Positions 62,380-64,000 of a stretch of DNA of 64,000 bases are shown piece by piece (position 1 is the first letter of the stretch; each line of letters opens with the position of its first letter). The position numbers and the translations under genes were made by a program. The DNA comes from Alphaproteobacteria bacterium (GTDB taxonomy: Bacteria > Pseudomonadota > Alphaproteobacteria > Rs-D84), in NCBI GenBank assembly GCA_015062495.1, contig SUUN01000001.1, positions 347,069 through 411,068 on the forward strand, in the 5' to 3' direction. The notes under the pieces were generated by a model. That model was not told the origin of the DNA. It saw only the letters and a program-made list of their open reading frames with translations, and made no database searches.

Positions 62380-62429
62380 ATAAATAAAATACTTAGATAA
62401 ACTTTTATTTATCAAAGTATTTATTTTTA
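62380..62429. repeat. extended TAAA-CTTTTA-TTTA palindrome
   Basis: The core GATAAA-CTTTTA-TTTATC (62396-62413) is extended outward by ATACTT/AAGTAT and then A/T-rich arms to about 50 bases. It lies on the left of the larger inverted repeat. Confidence 0.7.
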
Positions 62430-62439
62430 TTGGCAGGGG

Positions 62440-62554
62440 AAAGTTCCCCTCCTGTGGAGGGGTGGCACGCAGTGCCAGGGTGGTCTTTGAATAATGCGAA
62501 AACATAAAAGACCACCTCCCGGCTGCGCCGTACTCCTCCACAGGAGGAGAACTT
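62440..62554. mobile_element. MITE-like inverted-repeat element, about 115 bp
   Basis: Two arms of about 48 bases (62440-62488 and 62506-62554) are inverted copies with a few differences: AAGTTCCCCTCCTGTGGAGG on the left against the complement of the right, which differs by one or two bases in that stretch. Each ends in GGTGGTCTTT beside a 17-base A/T-rich centre. Each arm has its own small palindrome (GGCACGCAGTGCC; GGCTGCGCC). It has no coding capacity. It lies between two hairpin repeats. Confidence 0.65.
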
Positions 62555-62580
62555 ACCTCTGTTCTTAATTTTTTTTACCC

Positions 62581-62600
62581 CGCTAAACTTTTATTTAGCG
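62581..62600. repeat. TAAA-CTTTTA-TTTA hairpin repeat
   Basis: CGCTAAA and TTTAGCG around CTTTTA, a perfect hairpin. The flanking base pairs differ from those of the other copies but remain paired. Confidence 0.7.
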
Positions 62601-62606
62601 AAGTAA

Positions 62607-62887
62607 TTGAATTTTTGTTGTTGATATCGTATAATTTATTTGAATCCACAGGGATGTGGCATTCGGGACCTGAAAAATCCCTATTGTAGCGGTGCGAATG
62701 CATCGTAATCCGACTGATGAAACAAAATGTCGGCACTGTTTGGTGCCGTGTGTTTTGTGTATAACCCGACTGATTCAACCCGGTCGGGGGTTTGTGGCGA
62801 TACAACAGGGGCTTGCCCCAAAAACCACAAGGTCATTCTACAATATGATTTTTCAATCCCCGACCGCCAATTCCACGGCGGTTTTTT
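62607..62887 (+). ncRNA. leader RNA family copy D, upstream of a secreted cysteine-rich protein
   Basis: Promoter TTGAAT (62607-62612), 17 bases, TATAAT (62630-62635). Closing helices TGAAAAAT (62671-62678) with ATTTTTCA (62848-62855), CCC loop, TATTGTAG (62682-62689) with CTACAATA (62838-62845). Inner hairpin CCCGAC/GTCGGG (62765-62788). Bulged helix TTGTGG (62792-62797) with CCACAA (62825-62830), holding GATACAACA, GGGGC/GCCCC and AAAA. CCCCGACC (62858-62865) overlaps the CCGCC/GGCGG terminator (62864-62887). Variable hairpins lie between 62690 and 62760. Confidence 0.68.
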
Positions 62888-62916
62888 GTATCCAAAAAAA
62901 CAAAAGGGAATTGAAA

Positions 62917-63567
62917 ATGAAGCGTTTAATTTTATGTATGGCGACAATATTGTCGTCCACAATGGCAAACGCCGCAACGTATAACCTGAGCAGTTATTAC
63001 AAAATATCTACGGACTCTGATTATAAATATTTTTCATATGGTGGCACAGGATACCGCTGTGGTTCTTATGTCTCTGATCATCAAGAGTCAGAATTCATAG
63101 ATGTGTCGCATGGCCAAACGGTCAAAATAAGTGGCGACAACAATCTGTATTATTGCTGCGATAACGGTTCAAATTCTGATGGATATTGGATTGCTTTTCA
63201 AGGCGTATCATCGGTTCCAGAATCCTCGTGCAATACACAATACGAATGGAAATCATTGGGGGCAAATAAATACTGTCAGGCAACCAATACGGCGACATAT
63301 GATTGGTGCGCAGATAATATCGATACCGGAATTATCTATTACCCAGTAGGCGAATGCGTATATTCGTCGGGCACATGTTCAACATTTACACACTGTGGCA
63401 CGGGTTATTATAAAAATGGCAGTTCGTGTACGGCTTGTCCCGACGGAGGCACCACAGACGGATATACAAACAGCGGAAAAACCGCATGTTATATACCCGC
63501 GGGCACGGCGTTTTCAGACGATACTGGCAACGGTACATACACATCCAAATGTTATTGGACAGAATAA
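62917..63567 (+). CDS. secreted cysteine-rich protein with CYIPAG C-terminal motif
   Basis: 216 residues from ATG 62917 after AAAAGGGAATTGAAA. Signal peptide (MKRLILCMATILSSTMANA), an N-terminal beta-rich domain, then cysteine modules (CSTFTHCGTGYYKNGSSCTACPDGG) and the ending ACYIPAGTAF...GTYTSKCYWTE. It is 30 bases beyond leader copy D. Probably surface-exposed; the function is unknown. Confidence 0.7.
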   Translation: MKRLILCMATILSSTMANAATYNLSSYYKISTDSDYKYFSYGGTGYRCGSYVSDHQESEFIDVSHGQTVKISGDNNLYYCCDNGSNSDGYWIAFQGVSSVPESSCNTQYEWKSLGANKYCQATNTATYDWCADNIDTGIIYYPVGECVYSSGTCSTFTHCGTGYYKNGSSCTACPDGGTTDGYTNSGKTACYIPAGTAFSDDTGNGTYTSKCYWTE

Positions 63568-63569
63568 TA

Positions 63570-63600
63570 CATAAAAACCCCCGTTTGGGGGATTTTTATT
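63570..63600. terminator. bidirectional terminator between the secreted protein gene and plsX
   Basis: AAAAACCCCCG and GGGGGATTTTTA around a short loop. Confidence 0.75.
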
Positions 63601-64000
63601 CTTCGGATTTGATTTCGGCACGAACGTTCGATAATGCACGGGCACGTTCTTCGATTAATCCGTTCAGGTTAGCCTGGGTCAAATTGGCGGCATACTGAAT
63701 CGAATTCGCAAACGCCAATGCGTCACTGTTGCCATGGGTTTTTACCGCAAACCCGCGCAGCCCCAGGAACGTCGCCCCCGCATATGAACGCGGATCGATT
63801 TTATGTTTAAGACGCTTGAACACGTGAATCAGGAAAAACGCACCAATTATCGCCAGTACGGATTTCTTGAAATTTTCAACAATAACACGCTTGACCAACT
63901 TGGCCGTTCCTTCGACTGTTTTTAGAACGATATTTCCGGTAAAGCCGTCGGTTACAACAACCTGGACACGACCGGCGCTGATATCGTTTCCTTCGACAAA
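63596..64000 (-). CDS. plsX: phosphate acyltransferase PlsX, C-terminal part
   Basis: 135 codons are visible; the 5' end is outside the window. FVEGNDI at the window edge, TDGFTGNIVLKTVEGTAKL, DPRSYAGATFLGLRG and VKTHGNSDALAFANSI are PlsX signatures. It makes acyl-phosphate for phospholipid synthesis. In most alphaproteobacteria plsX is followed by fabH; here fabH lies 10 kb away on the other strand. Confidence 0.93.
   Translation of the reverse strand, partial: FVEGNDISAGRVQVVVTDGFTGNIVLKTVEGTAKLVKRVIVENFKKSVLAIIGAFFLIHVFKRLKHKIDPRSYAGATFLGLRGFAVKTHGNSDALAFANSIQYAANLTQANLNGLIEERARALSNVRAEIKSEE

Overview
The window looks like chromosome from a small-genome, host-associated alphaproteobacterium. 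The evidence is the alphaproteobacterial order fabH-ihfA, lptE-holA, a coiled-coil gene next to zapA, an alphaproteobacterial-type DnaB and MraZ, standard genetic code, and many small secreted cysteine-rich proteins. From memory, not a search, this gene style resembles uncultured gut alphaproteobacteria of the RF32 type.

Layout. 1-6 kb is accessory: a winged-helix protein, a ComEC-type metallo-beta-lactamase-fold hydrolase with a membrane partner, a periplasmic PLD nuclease, tRNA-Asn, a three-gene cassette of unknown function with two paralogous CxxCxxxC proteins, and a HTH protein. 6-14.7 kb holds an outer-membrane barrel protein, a fused membrane/spermidine-synthase-like protein, an MFS transporter, lptM, tRNA-Leu, rpmG and a two-gene surface-glycan operon. 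14.7-28.1 kb, on the minus strand, is a podovirus-like morphogenesis cluster (hydrolase, holin-like, scaffold, capsid, gp11/gp12-like tail proteins, tail fibre, terminase, portal). Its terminase gene is cut in two by a plus-strand block with host dnaB, a double-HTH regulator and an unknown gene; no integrase or phage polymerase is visible. 28.3-31.3 kb has birA with a separate winged-helix gene, a two-gene cassette between identical 35-bp terminator repeats, and two structured RNAs. 31.3-46 kb is mostly housekeeping: corA, a MotA/MotB-like pair, lptE-holA-map-radC, zapA, rpsF-rpsR-rplI and parC. 46-64 kb has secreted proteins, galE, a ClsC-like lipoprotein, tRNA-Arg, fabH-ihfA, cysteine-rich surface proteins, a cold-shock protein, a possible RelA/SpoT-fold protein, lysS, mraZ and the end of plsX.

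Most interesting result. Six intergenic RNAs (about 2.8-2.98, 12.05-12.27, 30.9-31.08, 55.74-55.96, 59.72-59.94 and 62.64-62.89 kb) appear to be one family of leader RNA. Each follows a sigma70-type promoter, has a two-part closing helix whose base pairs differ from copy to copy yet stay complementary, contains an inner hairpin whose 3' arm is also complementary to a strand just before an intrinsic terminator, and lies upstream of a same-strand gene. All three operons encoding proteins with a shared C-terminal 'CYIPAG...TGTY...' motif carry it. The others precede a periplasmic nuclease, a glycan operon and a small HTH protein. This is consistent with an undescribed attenuation regulon for envelope proteins. 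A seventh, unrelated RNA at 30.65-30.83 kb has four hairpins, two with long pyrimidine-rich loops. All structures were found by eye, without folding software.
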